From: JBPEWY01 sp052032225 | GTDB lineage: Bacteria > Bacteroidota > Bacteroidia > Flavobacteriales > Flavobacteriaceae | Assembly: GCA_052032225.1 (NCBI GenBank) | Contig: JBPEWY010000019.1 | Location: 1-23,688 of the forward strand | DNA: 23,688 bases | Direction: 5' to 3' | Part shown: in pieces, positions 7,429-14,091 of the stretch | Layout: each line of letters begins with the position of its first letter | How positions within the stretch are numbered: position 1 is the stretch's first letter | Notes under the pieces: model-generated | The model's input: the letters and a program-made list of their open reading frames with translations, nothing else | Databases searched by the model: none | Told to the model about the DNA's origin: nothing | Made by a program: the position numbers and the translations under genes

Positions 7429-9051
7429 ATGGCAGAGATTATAAAAATGCCACGTTTAAGCGACACCATGGAAGAAGGTGTTGTTGCCAAATGGCTTAAA
7501 CAAGTGGGAGATACTGTAGAAGAAGGAGATATTTTAGCAGAAATAGAGACCGATAAAGCTACGATGGAGTTCGAGTCTTTTTACTCGGGTACATTATTGC
7601 ATATTGGTATTCAAGAAGGAGAAGGTGCTCCGGTTGATTCGCTCTTAGCTATTGTTGGTGAGAAAGGAGAAGATATTTCGCACTTAATAAATGCTGATAA
7701 CAATAAATCAGATTCTTCTCAACCACAAGAACAAGAAGCAGAAACGCCAAAAGCAGCGCCATCTGAAAATGTTTCTATGCCGGAAGGAGTAGAAGTGGTA
7801 AAAATGCCAAGATTAAGTGACACCATGGAAGAAGGTACCGTAGCATCTTGGTTAAAAAAGGTTGGAGACACTGTAGAAGAAGGAGATATTTTAGCAGAAA
7901 TAGAGACCGATAAAGCTACGATGGAGTTCGAGTCTTTTTACTCGGGTACATTATTACACATTGGTATTCAAGAAGGAGAATCTGCTCCTGTAGATGCCGT
8001 GTTAGCAATTATTGGTCCTGAAGGTACTAATGTAGATACTGTGCTGCAGGCATTAGAGAGTGGAGCTTCAGAAACAGTAGCTGTTGAGTCGGAAGCATCT
8101 CAAACCGCTACTGAAGCTAAACCGGAAAAGCAAGTAGCACAACCTACTGCTTCGAACACCTCCGGAAGAATTTTTGCTTCGCCTTTGGCTAAAAAAATGG
8201 CGCAAGAAAAAGGAATAGACTTGTCGCAGGTTAAAGGCTCAGGAGAAAACGGTAGAATAGTAAAACGCGATATAGAGAATTTTGTTCCGGCTGCAGCAAG
8301 TGCATCTTCGCCATCACAAGAAAAGGTACAAGAGCAAGTTTCTGCTATGCCTTTTGTTCCGGCAGGAGAGGAACGTACAGAAGAGGTTAAAAACTCTCAA
8401 ATGCGTAAAACTATTGCCAAACGCTTATCTGAATCTAAATTTACGGCTCCGCATTACTATCTAACTATAGAGGTAGATATGGATAATGCGATTGCTTCAA
8501 GACAGCAAATAAATAGCTTGCCGGATACTAAAGTTTCGTTTAATGATATGGTTGTTAAAGCCTGTGCAATGGCTTTAAAGAAGCATCCGCAAGTAAATAC
8601 AAGCTGGAAAGGAGATACCACAGTTTATAATCACCATGTACATGTTGGTGTGGCTGTTGCGGTAGATGAAGGTTTGGTAGTACCGGTTTTACGTTTTACA
8701 GACCAAATGACATTAAGTCAAATTGGAGCACAAGTAAAAGAGCTTGCCGGTAAAGCACGTAACAAGAAGCTTACACCGCAAGAGATGGAAGGTAGCACGT
8801 TTACAGTATCTAACTTAGGAATGTTTGGTATTCAAGAGTTTACATCTATAATAAATCAGCCAAACTCTGCTATATTATCGGTTGGTGCTATTGTACAAAA
8901 ACCGGTAGTAAAAGATGGTCAGATAGTTGTTGGTAATACAATGAAAGTTACCTTGGCTTGCGATCACAGAACTGTTGACGGTGCAACCGGAGCTCAGTTT
9001 TTACAAACATTAAAAGCCTATTTAGAGAATCCGGTAACAATGTTGGCTTAG
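7429..9051 (+). CDS. pdhC: Pyruvate dehydrogenase E2 component (dihydrolipoyl acetyltransferase), two lipoyl domains
   Basis: E2 forms the core of the complex and passes acetyl groups to CoA. The 540-residue product has two N-terminal lipoyl domains (about residues 1-80 and 120-200), each with the lipoylation site ETDKATMEFES (Lys43 and Lys162). A Ser/Ala/Glu-rich linker and a peripheral-subunit-binding domain follow (FASPLAKKMAQEKGIDL to NGRIVKRDIENF, about 247-284). After a second linker comes the catalytic domain, ending with DHRTVDGATGAQFL (active-site His513, Asp517). The second halves of the two lipoyl domains are nearly identical at DNA level (7513-7623 and 7870-7980, 2 differences in 111), far closer than the first halves. 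The gene ends the pdhA-pdhC operon before a strong terminator. Confidence 0.95.
   Translation: MAEIIKMPRLSDTMEEGVVAKWLKQVGDTVEEGDILAEIETDKATMEFESFYSGTLLHIGIQEGEGAPVDSLLAIVGEKGEDISHLINADNNKSDSSQPQEQEAETPKAAPSENVSMPEGVEVVKMPRLSDTMEEGTVASWLKKVGDTVEEGDILAEIETDKATMEFESFYSGTLLHIGIQEGESAPVDAVLAIIGPEGTNVDTVLQALESGASETVAVESEASQTATEAKPEKQVAQPTASNTSGRIFASPLAKKMAQEKGIDLSQVKGSGENGRIVKRDIENFVPAAASASSPSQEKVQEQVSAMPFVPAGEERTEEVKNSQMRKTIAKRLSESKFTAPHYYLTIEVDMDNAIASRQQINSLPDTKVSFNDMVVKACAMALKKHPQVNTSWKGDTTVYNHHVHVGVAVAVDEGLVVPVLRFTDQMTLSQIGAQVKELAGKARNKKLTPQEMEGSTFTVSNLGMFGIQEFTSIINQPNSAILSVGAIVQKPVVKDGQIVVGNTMKVTLACDHRTVDGATGAQFLQTLKAYLENPVTMLA
7513..7980 (+). repeat. Internal direct repeat in pdhC (lipoyl domains)
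   Basis: Bases 7513-7623 and 7870-7980 are 111-base copies offset by 357 bases (119 codons). They differ only at 7599/7956 and 7602/7959, and the first 86 bases are identical. The 72 bases before each copy, which encode the first part of each lipoyl domain, differ at 18 positions, many of them silent. Confidence 0.95.
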
Positions 9052-9083
9052 TGTAAACAACTTTTAAAACTTAATCATACGTT

Positions 9084-9114
9084 AAAGCATCCTTATTTAT
9101 AGGATGCTTTTTTT
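9084..9114 (+). terminator. Intrinsic terminator after pdhC
   Basis: AAAGCATCCT (9084-9093) pairs with AGGATGCTTT (9101-9110) around a 7-base loop and is followed by more T. It lies 33 bases after the pdhC stop. It covers the ATG at 9104, which argues against that codon as the start of the next gene. Confidence 0.9.
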
Positions 9115-9139
9115 ATATTTAACTCCAATTATAAAAAAC

Positions 9140-10105
9140 ATGAAAAAAACAATCTACCTCTTTTTATTTGTTGTACTTACAGTAAACAATCTAAGCTTAG
9201 CACAATATGCTGATGCTAAGGTTGAAGCAAAATCAGAAATCACATCAAAATCTGTAGCCGATATAATGAATTTTTTAGCTTCGGATGAGCTTATGGGAAG
9301 AGACTCTGGAACTGAAGGCTTAGAAATGGCAGCTAATTATATCGAAAAAATTTTTAAAGAATATGGGGTTAAACCTTACTTTGCTTCCTATAAAGATACC
9401 CTCACTAATTTTGATAAAACCACCTATAATATTGTTGGAGTAGTGCCTGGTAATGACGAGGTGTTAAAACATGAATATATAATTATTGGAGCTCACTACG
9501 ACCATATTGGTAAAGGAAAACCGGTGGATGGAGACGATATTGCCAATGGAGCTAATGACAATGCTTCCGGGACAACTGCTGTTGTAGAGTTGGCTAAGTA
9601 TTTTGCTAAAAATAAAACCAATCAAAGAAGTTTAATGTTTGTTTTATTTGCTGCCGAAGAAAAAGGACTACTTGGCTCTAAACATCTTGCCGAAAAGCTA
9701 AAAGAGCACGAGCTTAATTTATATGCAATGGTTAATTTTGAGATGATTGGTGTGCCCATGAATCATGATAATTATTTGCTTTACGTTACGGGTTACAACA
9801 AATCTAATATGGCTCAAAAATTTAATGAGTATGCTAATAACCCAAAACTAATAGGTTTTTTGCCAACTGCTCAAGAGTATATGCTTTTTCAGCGTTCAGA
9901 TAATTATCCGTTTCATAAAGTTTTTAATGTGCCATCACAAACGCTTTGCACATTTGATTTTACCAACTTTAAGCACTACCATGGGGTAGATGACGAGGTG
10001 TCTGAGATGGATTTTTCTCATATGGCGCATGTAATTAACTCCCTCATACCGGTTTTAGAAAAAATGGCTGAAACTCCTGCTAAAGAAATTCAATATTACA
10101 AGTAA
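9140..10105 (+). CDS. Exported M28-family zinc peptidase
   Basis: The product is probably a secreted aminopeptidase-type metalloprotease acting in the periplasm or at the cell surface. With the ATG at 9140 it has 321 residues and begins with a clear signal peptide (MKKTIYLFLFVVLTVNNLSLAQ). An in-frame ATG at 9104 exists but lies inside the pdhC terminator and would put 12 extra residues before the signal peptide, so I chose 9140. Zinc-site motifs of M28 are present in order: IIGAHYDHIG, GANDNASGTTAVVELA and LFAAEEKGLLGS, followed by MVNFEMIG and a late His in the FKHYHGVDD region. There is no PA domain or type IX secretion C-terminal domain. Its stop overlaps the next gene's ATG by one base, so the two are translationally coupled. 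The substrate is unknown. Confidence 0.88.
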   Translation: MKKTIYLFLFVVLTVNNLSLAQYADAKVEAKSEITSKSVADIMNFLASDELMGRDSGTEGLEMAANYIEKIFKEYGVKPYFASYKDTLTNFDKTTYNIVGVVPGNDEVLKHEYIIIGAHYDHIGKGKPVDGDDIANGANDNASGTTAVVELAKYFAKNKTNQRSLMFVLFAAEEKGLLGSKHLAEKLKEHELNLYAMVNFEMIGVPMNHDNYLLYVTGYNKSNMAQKFNEYANNPKLIGFLPTAQEYMLFQRSDNYPFHKVFNVPSQTLCTFDFTNFKHYHGVDDEVSEMDFSHMAHVINSLIPVLEKMAETPAKEIQYYK

Positions 10106-10782
10106 TGAATGTTATAATTACAGGAACAAGTAGAGGTATTGGTTTAGAGCTTGCTAAGCTATTTGCTCAAAACAATGCTAAGGTGCTTGCGCTTTCGCGT
10201 TCACCTTTTCCGTTAAAAGATTACGATAAAAACTTAATAAAACCACTTTCTTTTAATATTGCAGACACAACAGATATTGCAAAAGTAAAAGCGTTTATAA
10301 AAGAAAATTGGAAAGAGGTGAATATTGTTATTCATAATGCCGGAACGCTTTTAAATAAACCTTTTAGTAAAACTACACTACAAGATTTTAAGGCTGTTTA
10401 CGATGTTAATGTTTTTGGAGTTGCAATGCTTACACAAGCAGTTTTACCTTATATGAATAACAATTCGCATGTAGTTACAATTAGCAGCATGGGAGGAATA
10501 CAAGGAAGCGTAAAATTTCCCGGTTTAGCAGCCTACAGTTCAAGTAAAGGAGCTGTAATTACTTTAACCGAGCTTTTAGCAGAAGAGTATAAAGATAACG
10601 GACCTAAATTTAATGCATTAGCTCTAGGGGCCGTTCAAACCGAAATGTTAGCCGAAGCTTTTCCTGGGTTTAAAGCTCCTGTAACAGCCCAAGAAATGGC
10701 AGCATATATTTACAACTTTGCGATTACGGGGTACAAATATTTTAACGGAAAAGTGCTACAAGTTTCTAATACCACTCCGTAA
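10105..10782 (+). CDS. Short-chain dehydrogenase/reductase
   Basis: This is a cytoplasmic NAD(P)-dependent oxidoreductase of the classical SDR type, 225 residues. It has the cofactor motif TGTSRGIG near the N-terminus, the NAG motif in VIHNAG, catalytic Ser in ISSMGG and the YSSSK active site (Tyr-x-x-x-Lys). The arginine after the glycine motif and the ALSRSP segment after strand beta-2 suggest NADP(H), but this is an inference. The ATG overlaps the stop codon of the M28 peptidase gene (TAATG), so both come from one transcript; a functional link is not apparent. It is convergent with the next gene, with only 23 bases between their ends. The substrate cannot be deduced. Confidence 0.88.
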   Translation: MNVIITGTSRGIGLELAKLFAQNNAKVLALSRSPFPLKDYDKNLIKPLSFNIADTTDIAKVKAFIKENWKEVNIVIHNAGTLLNKPFSKTTLQDFKAVYDVNVFGVAMLTQAVLPYMNNNSHVVTISSMGGIQGSVKFPGLAAYSSSKGAVITLTELLAEEYKDNGPKFNALALGAVQTEMLAEAFPGFKAPVTAQEMAAYIYNFAITGYKYFNGKVLQVSNTTP

Positions 10783-10805
10783 CTTGTTTATACTATAACT
10801 TAAAC

Positions 10806-11450
10806 TTAACTATAGGTTTTTAATAGATAGCAACGTTTAAAAGCATTAAACAAATTAATATCTACATAAAGTTTTTTATGCTTTGCATGAAGCTTGTCTT
10901 TAAAGCGCTTAGAGGATTTATTAAAATATTCTGTAACACTAAATTTTTGATCAATACCACTATTGTTTAGTAGCTGATAACTTTTGTAACGTAAATACGG
11001 AGCTAGGTTTTTACCCCTATACTTCTCAAAAGTGTACATGCTTAAAAGATAGGCTTGGTTTTTATCTAAAAAAAAGCGTTTAGCTCTAAAAGTAAAGTTA
11101 TTATTCTCTATAAACATATAAGCAGCTATTTCATTGTTATGAAACAAGCCTATGCATTTTTGTCCTTTTTTAAAATTTTCAAGAAGCTTTCGATCTCTAA
11201 TACCAACAATGCTTTCTTCAATTTTTTTAATATCATTCTCAGTTAAAAAATCTAATTTAAATTCTTGTTCATCTCCTTTTATTTTAGGTGGCGGTAGGGG
11301 CAACACATCTTCTTCCGTCCAGTAATAAGGCATAATGTCTATACCAATCTTTGCCAGCCTGTTTCTAATACCTTGTATAAGCAAGCCATGCTTAATAATA
11401 TTAACAAACCAATTTATTTTGTAGGATAAAGAAGTGTTTTTTGTTTCCAT
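10806..11450 (-). CDS. GNAT-like acetyltransferase (putative)
   Basis: The 214-residue protein has no signal peptide or membrane segment. The middle and C-terminal part looks like a GNAT fold: FKKGQKCIGLFHNNEIAAYMFIE as the central beta strands, then MYTFEKYRGKNLAPYLRYKSYQLL, which resembles the acetyl-CoA-binding motif A (R-G-x-x-L/A) and following helix, then a strand with TEYFNKSSKRFKDKLHAKHKK, similar to the end of GNAT domains where a side chain helps catalysis. The N-terminal 60 residues (WFVNIIKHGLL, PYYWTEEDVLPLPPP) are not recognised. It starts 5 bases after the BKACE gene's stop codon, so the two form an operon and perhaps act on related substrates. Family assignment is moderate; function is unknown. 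Confidence 0.6.
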   Translation of the reverse strand: METKNTSLSYKINWFVNIIKHGLLIQGIRNRLAKIGIDIMPYYWTEEDVLPLPPPKIKGDEQEFKLDFLTENDIKKIEESIVGIRDRKLLENFKKGQKCIGLFHNNEIAAYMFIENNNFTFRAKRFFLDKNQAYLLSMYTFEKYRGKNLAPYLRYKSYQLLNNSGIDQKFSVTEYFNKSSKRFKDKLHAKHKKLYVDINLFNAFKRCYLLKTYS

Positions 11451-11455
11451 ATAAT

Positions 11456-12319
11456 TTATGTCCTGCCGTAGCTACCATTGCCGGGGTTAAGGTTCATGAA
11501 ACTTCTGAACGTTTCTGGAGTTACAACCTGTTTTTCGCTAGCTTTAATTATGTTATGAATTCGCTTTAATAAAGATTTATTGGTTGCTAACCGGGTTCTG
11601 TTAGTGTCGTACCAAATATTGTCTTCTAAGCCAACTCTTACACCACCACCAATAGCAATAGAAAGTGCATTCATTTTTTGTTGGTTGGTGCCAATGCCGG
11701 CCATACTCCAAAAAGAATTTTCCGGGAGTTCATTAATTAATACACCGGCATGTAGTACTTCTGCCTGTGCGCAGGCTATGTTTCCAAGCAAGAGATTAAA
11801 ATAAAACGGAGGCTTAATTAATCCTTTTTTACTTAAATACTTAGCGTAATTAATCATTCCTAAGTCAAACACTTCAAGTTCTGGTACAACTCCTTTTTCT
11901 AACATCATTTGTGCTAAATTTTGCACCATGTCCGGCGCATTAACACTTGCTGTTTTATTAAAGTTTAGAGAACTTAAAGTTAAACTGGCAAAATCAGGTT
12001 TTAGGTCTCCGTCTAACAAAAGTGCATCAGATCTTTTTTCAAGTTCATTAAAATTTCTACCGCTTAGAGATACACAAATTACCAGTTGTTTATTGTATTT
12101 TCTAATGCCCTCAATAATTTTGGCATATACCTCTTTTTTATAGGTTGGCTCACCGGTTTTATCATCTCTTGCATGTAAATGCACCATAGTTATTCCTAAA
12201 TCGCAAGCTGCCAAAACATCCTCTACAATTTCGGTTACACTTACAGGTACATGAGGAGTCATTTTTTTAGTAGGAATCATTCCCGTAGGAGTGAAGTTTA
12301 TAATTACTCCGTTATTCAT
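11456..12319 (-). CDS. BKACE-family beta-keto acid cleavage enzyme (DUF849)
   Basis: Family members condense a beta-keto acid with acetyl-CoA to give acetoacetate and a new CoA thioester, using a zinc ion in a TIM barrel. The 287-residue product fits the usual length. Zinc ligands are visible as His47 and His49 in MVHLHARD and Glu232 in VRVGLEDN; Ser84 (ICVSLSGR), Arg228 and Asp233 match the catalytic set of the 3-keto-5-aminohexanoate cleavage enzyme Kce, from memory of that enzyme. In Kce an acidic residue following a TG near the N-terminus contacts the substrate amino group; here the segment reads TGMIPT, so an amino substrate is less likely. The gene is first of a two-gene minus-strand unit with the GNAT-like gene. 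The physiological substrate is unknown. Confidence 0.9.
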   Translation of the reverse strand: MNNGVIINFTPTGMIPTKKMTPHVPVSVTEIVEDVLAACDLGITMVHLHARDDKTGEPTYKKEVYAKIIEGIRKYNKQLVICVSLSGRNFNELEKRSDALLLDGDLKPDFASLTLSSLNFNKTASVNAPDMVQNLAQMMLEKGVVPELEVFDLGMINYAKYLSKKGLIKPPFYFNLLLGNIACAQAEVLHAGVLINELPENSFWSMAGIGTNQQKMNALSIAIGGGVRVGLEDNIWYDTNRTRLATNKSLLKRIHNIIKASEKQVVTPETFRSFMNLNPGNGSYGRT

Positions 12320-12376
12320 AAATTAATTTAATTAAATGCGATTAGAAAAATATAGATACTCAAAAAATAAATAAAC

Positions 12377-12384
12377 TATTTTTG
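12377..12384 (+). promoter_or_regulatory. -7 element directly before the SprT-like gene
   Basis: TATTTTTG matches TAnnTTTG exactly but ends only 5 bases before the ATG at 12390. Transcription would start at or within a base or two of the start codon, giving a leaderless mRNA. There is no clear -33 TTTG at the usual distance. Confidence 0.5.
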
Positions 12385-12389
12385 TTTTA

Positions 12390-12986
12390 ATGAAGAAAAC
12401 ATTGTTGAAATACATTCCTGAGCGTGCTGTAGAACCTTGTTTTGAATTAATTAAGATAAACGAAGCACATGTTAAAATTGTAAACAAGCGAGTAACTAGG
12501 CATGGGGATTACAGGAAACTACCAAACGGATTACATTTAATTACAATTAATGCATCATTAAACCCTTACAAGTTTTTAATTACATTAATACATGAGATAG
12601 CACATTTAGTAGCTTTTAAAAAGTACGGTTATAATATTAAGCCTCATGGCAAAGAGTGGAAACTTACATTTAAAACACTAATGTTACCTTTTTTACGACC
12701 GGATATTTTTCCGGAAAGTATATTACCTGTTTTGGCCAATCATTTAAAAAACCCGAAAGCAAGCAGTGATACCGATGCTAAGCTATCTTTAGCATTAAAA
12801 CAATTTGACCCTGCAAATGGTAAAAGTTATATTTTTGAGTTGCCTTACGGGAGCCTTTTTAAAATATATAACGGTAAGGTTTTTAAAAAGGGAAACAAGC
12901 GTGTTAAACGATATGAATGTGTAGAGGTGTCTAGCGGTAAATTATATTTGTTTCAACCTAACGCAGAAGTAGAATTTTTACAATAA
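12390..12986 (+). CDS. SprT-like zinc metalloprotein
   Basis: The 198-residue cytoplasmic protein has the zinc-protease motif HEIAH (His68, Glu69, His72) with a third possible ligand, His86, in KPHGKEWK. This is the SprT/Spartan arrangement, where the third His follows in H-G-x-x-W. Eukaryotic Spartan degrades DNA-protein crosslinks; the role of bacterial SprT is poorly known. The C-terminal part (YIFELPYGSLFKIYNGKVFKKG, RVKRYECVEVSSGKLYLF) looks like the beta-ribbon that in many SprT proteins is a four-cysteine zinc ribbon, but only one Cys remains here. ATG 12390 is 5 bases after an exact -7 element. The mannose-1-phosphate guanylyltransferase gene follows 19 bases later, so they are probably co-transcribed. 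Confidence 0.82.
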   Translation: MKKTLLKYIPERAVEPCFELIKINEAHVKIVNKRVTRHGDYRKLPNGLHLITINASLNPYKFLITLIHEIAHLVAFKKYGYNIKPHGKEWKLTFKTLMLPFLRPDIFPESILPVLANHLKNPKASSDTDAKLSLALKQFDPANGKSYIFELPYGSLFKIYNGKVFKKGNKRVKRYECVEVSSGKLYLFQPNAEVEFLQ

Positions 12987-13005
12987 TCAAGATATTTAAT
13001 AAATA

Positions 13006-14088
13006 ATGAAATCAAATTATTATGCTGTAATTATGGCTGGTGGTGTAGGCTCCAGGTTTTGGCCGGTAAGCACACAGGCCTACCCGAAGCAATTTCACGA
13101 TATGTTAGGAACCGGGAAGACGTTGCTTCAAACTACTTTCGAGAGAATTAACACTTTTATACCAAAAGAAAATATTTTAATATTAACTAATGAGCAATAT
13201 AGTGGTTTAGTTTTGAGTCAATTGCCCGCTATAACTGCAGAGCAGGTACTGTTAGAGCCGGTTATGCGAAATACAGCTCCTTGTATTTTGTATGCTGCTT
13301 TAAAAATTTACCAAAAAAATCCTGATGCAGTAATGCTGGTAGCTCCAAGCGACCACTGGATAGAAAACACAGAAGCTTTTACTGCTGATTGTACTTTAGC
13401 ATTTACGGCATGTGCCGAACAAGAAATATTAATGACTCTTGGTATAAAACCTACATTCCCCAATACCGGATACGGCTATATAGAATTTAATAACACAACC
13501 ACAGAGCAAATAAAAAAAGTAAATCAATTTAGAGAAAAACCAGATTACGCAACTGCTAAAGAGTTTTTAGCTAAAGGAAATTTTTTGTGGAATGCCGGAA
13601 TTTTTATTTGGGGTGTCCATACTATAATAAAAGCTTTTAAAGAACACCAGCCGGAAATGTACAGTTTATTTTCTTCTGGCACTACAAGTTACAATACAGA
13701 AAGAGAACAAGAATTTATTTCTAAAAATTATCATAAAGCACAAAATATATCTATAGATTATGCTATCTTAGAAAAAGCCAATGCTATATATGTTTTACCT
13801 GCAACGTTTGATTGGAATGATTTAGGAACTTGGGGGTCTTTGTATAATAAACTAGAAAAAGACAGTAATCAAAATGCAGTGGTTAATGCAAAGGTGTTTT
13901 GTGAGAATGCATCAGGTAATATGATTAGAACAACTACTAAAAACAAATTAGTGGTTGTTAATGGTTTACAAGATTATATAGTTGTAGATAAAGATAATGT
14001 GCTGCTAATTCATCCAAAAAGTAAAGAACAAGAAATTAAAGAGGTTTTAAATAAGGTTAAACAACAACTTGGAGAACAATACGGCTAA
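13006..14088 (+). CDS. manC: Mannose-1-phosphate guanylyltransferase (GDP-mannose pyrophosphorylase)
   Basis: The enzyme makes GDP-mannose from mannose-1-phosphate and GTP for surface polysaccharide or glycoprotein synthesis. The 360-residue product carries the nucleotidyltransferase signature AGGVGSRFWPVS followed by the PKQF lysine motif at residues 11-30. Other family segments are EPVMRNTAP, LVAPSDHWI, GIKPTFPNTGYGYIE, FREKPD, GNFLWNAGIFIW and TFDWNDLGTWGSLY. It lacks the cupin phosphomannose isomerase domain found in longer bifunctional ManC enzymes, so it has only the transferase function. It lies between the SprT-like gene (19-base gap) and the DUF389 gene (3-base gap) in one operon. 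Confidence 0.94.
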   Translation: MKSNYYAVIMAGGVGSRFWPVSTQAYPKQFHDMLGTGKTLLQTTFERINTFIPKENILILTNEQYSGLVLSQLPAITAEQVLLEPVMRNTAPCILYAALKIYQKNPDAVMLVAPSDHWIENTEAFTADCTLAFTACAEQEILMTLGIKPTFPNTGYGYIEFNNTTTEQIKKVNQFREKPDYATAKEFLAKGNFLWNAGIFIWGVHTIIKAFKEHQPEMYSLFSSGTTSYNTEREQEFISKNYHKAQNISIDYAILEKANAIYVLPATFDWNDLGTWGSLYNKLEKDSNQNAVVNAKVFCENASGNMIRTTTKNKLVVVNGLQDYIVVDKDNVLLIHPKSKEQEIKEVLNKVKQQLGEQYG

Positions 14089-14091
14089 CCT

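Noticed and set aside
7513..7980. Long direct repeat considered as a transposon or CRISPR-like repeat
   Set aside because: Both copies lie in one frame and encode the two lipoyl domains of E2; two copies at 357-base spacing is domain duplication.
9104..9139. Upstream in-frame ATG for the M28 peptidase, adding 12 residues
   Set aside because: It lies in the right arm of the pdhC terminator and would place extra residues before an otherwise typical signal peptide.
10783..10805. Shared terminator between the SDR and GNAT-like genes
   Set aside because: The 23-base gap has no convincing hairpin; only a weak 7-base match (10758-10764 with 10781-10787) across a 16-base loop, with no T-run.
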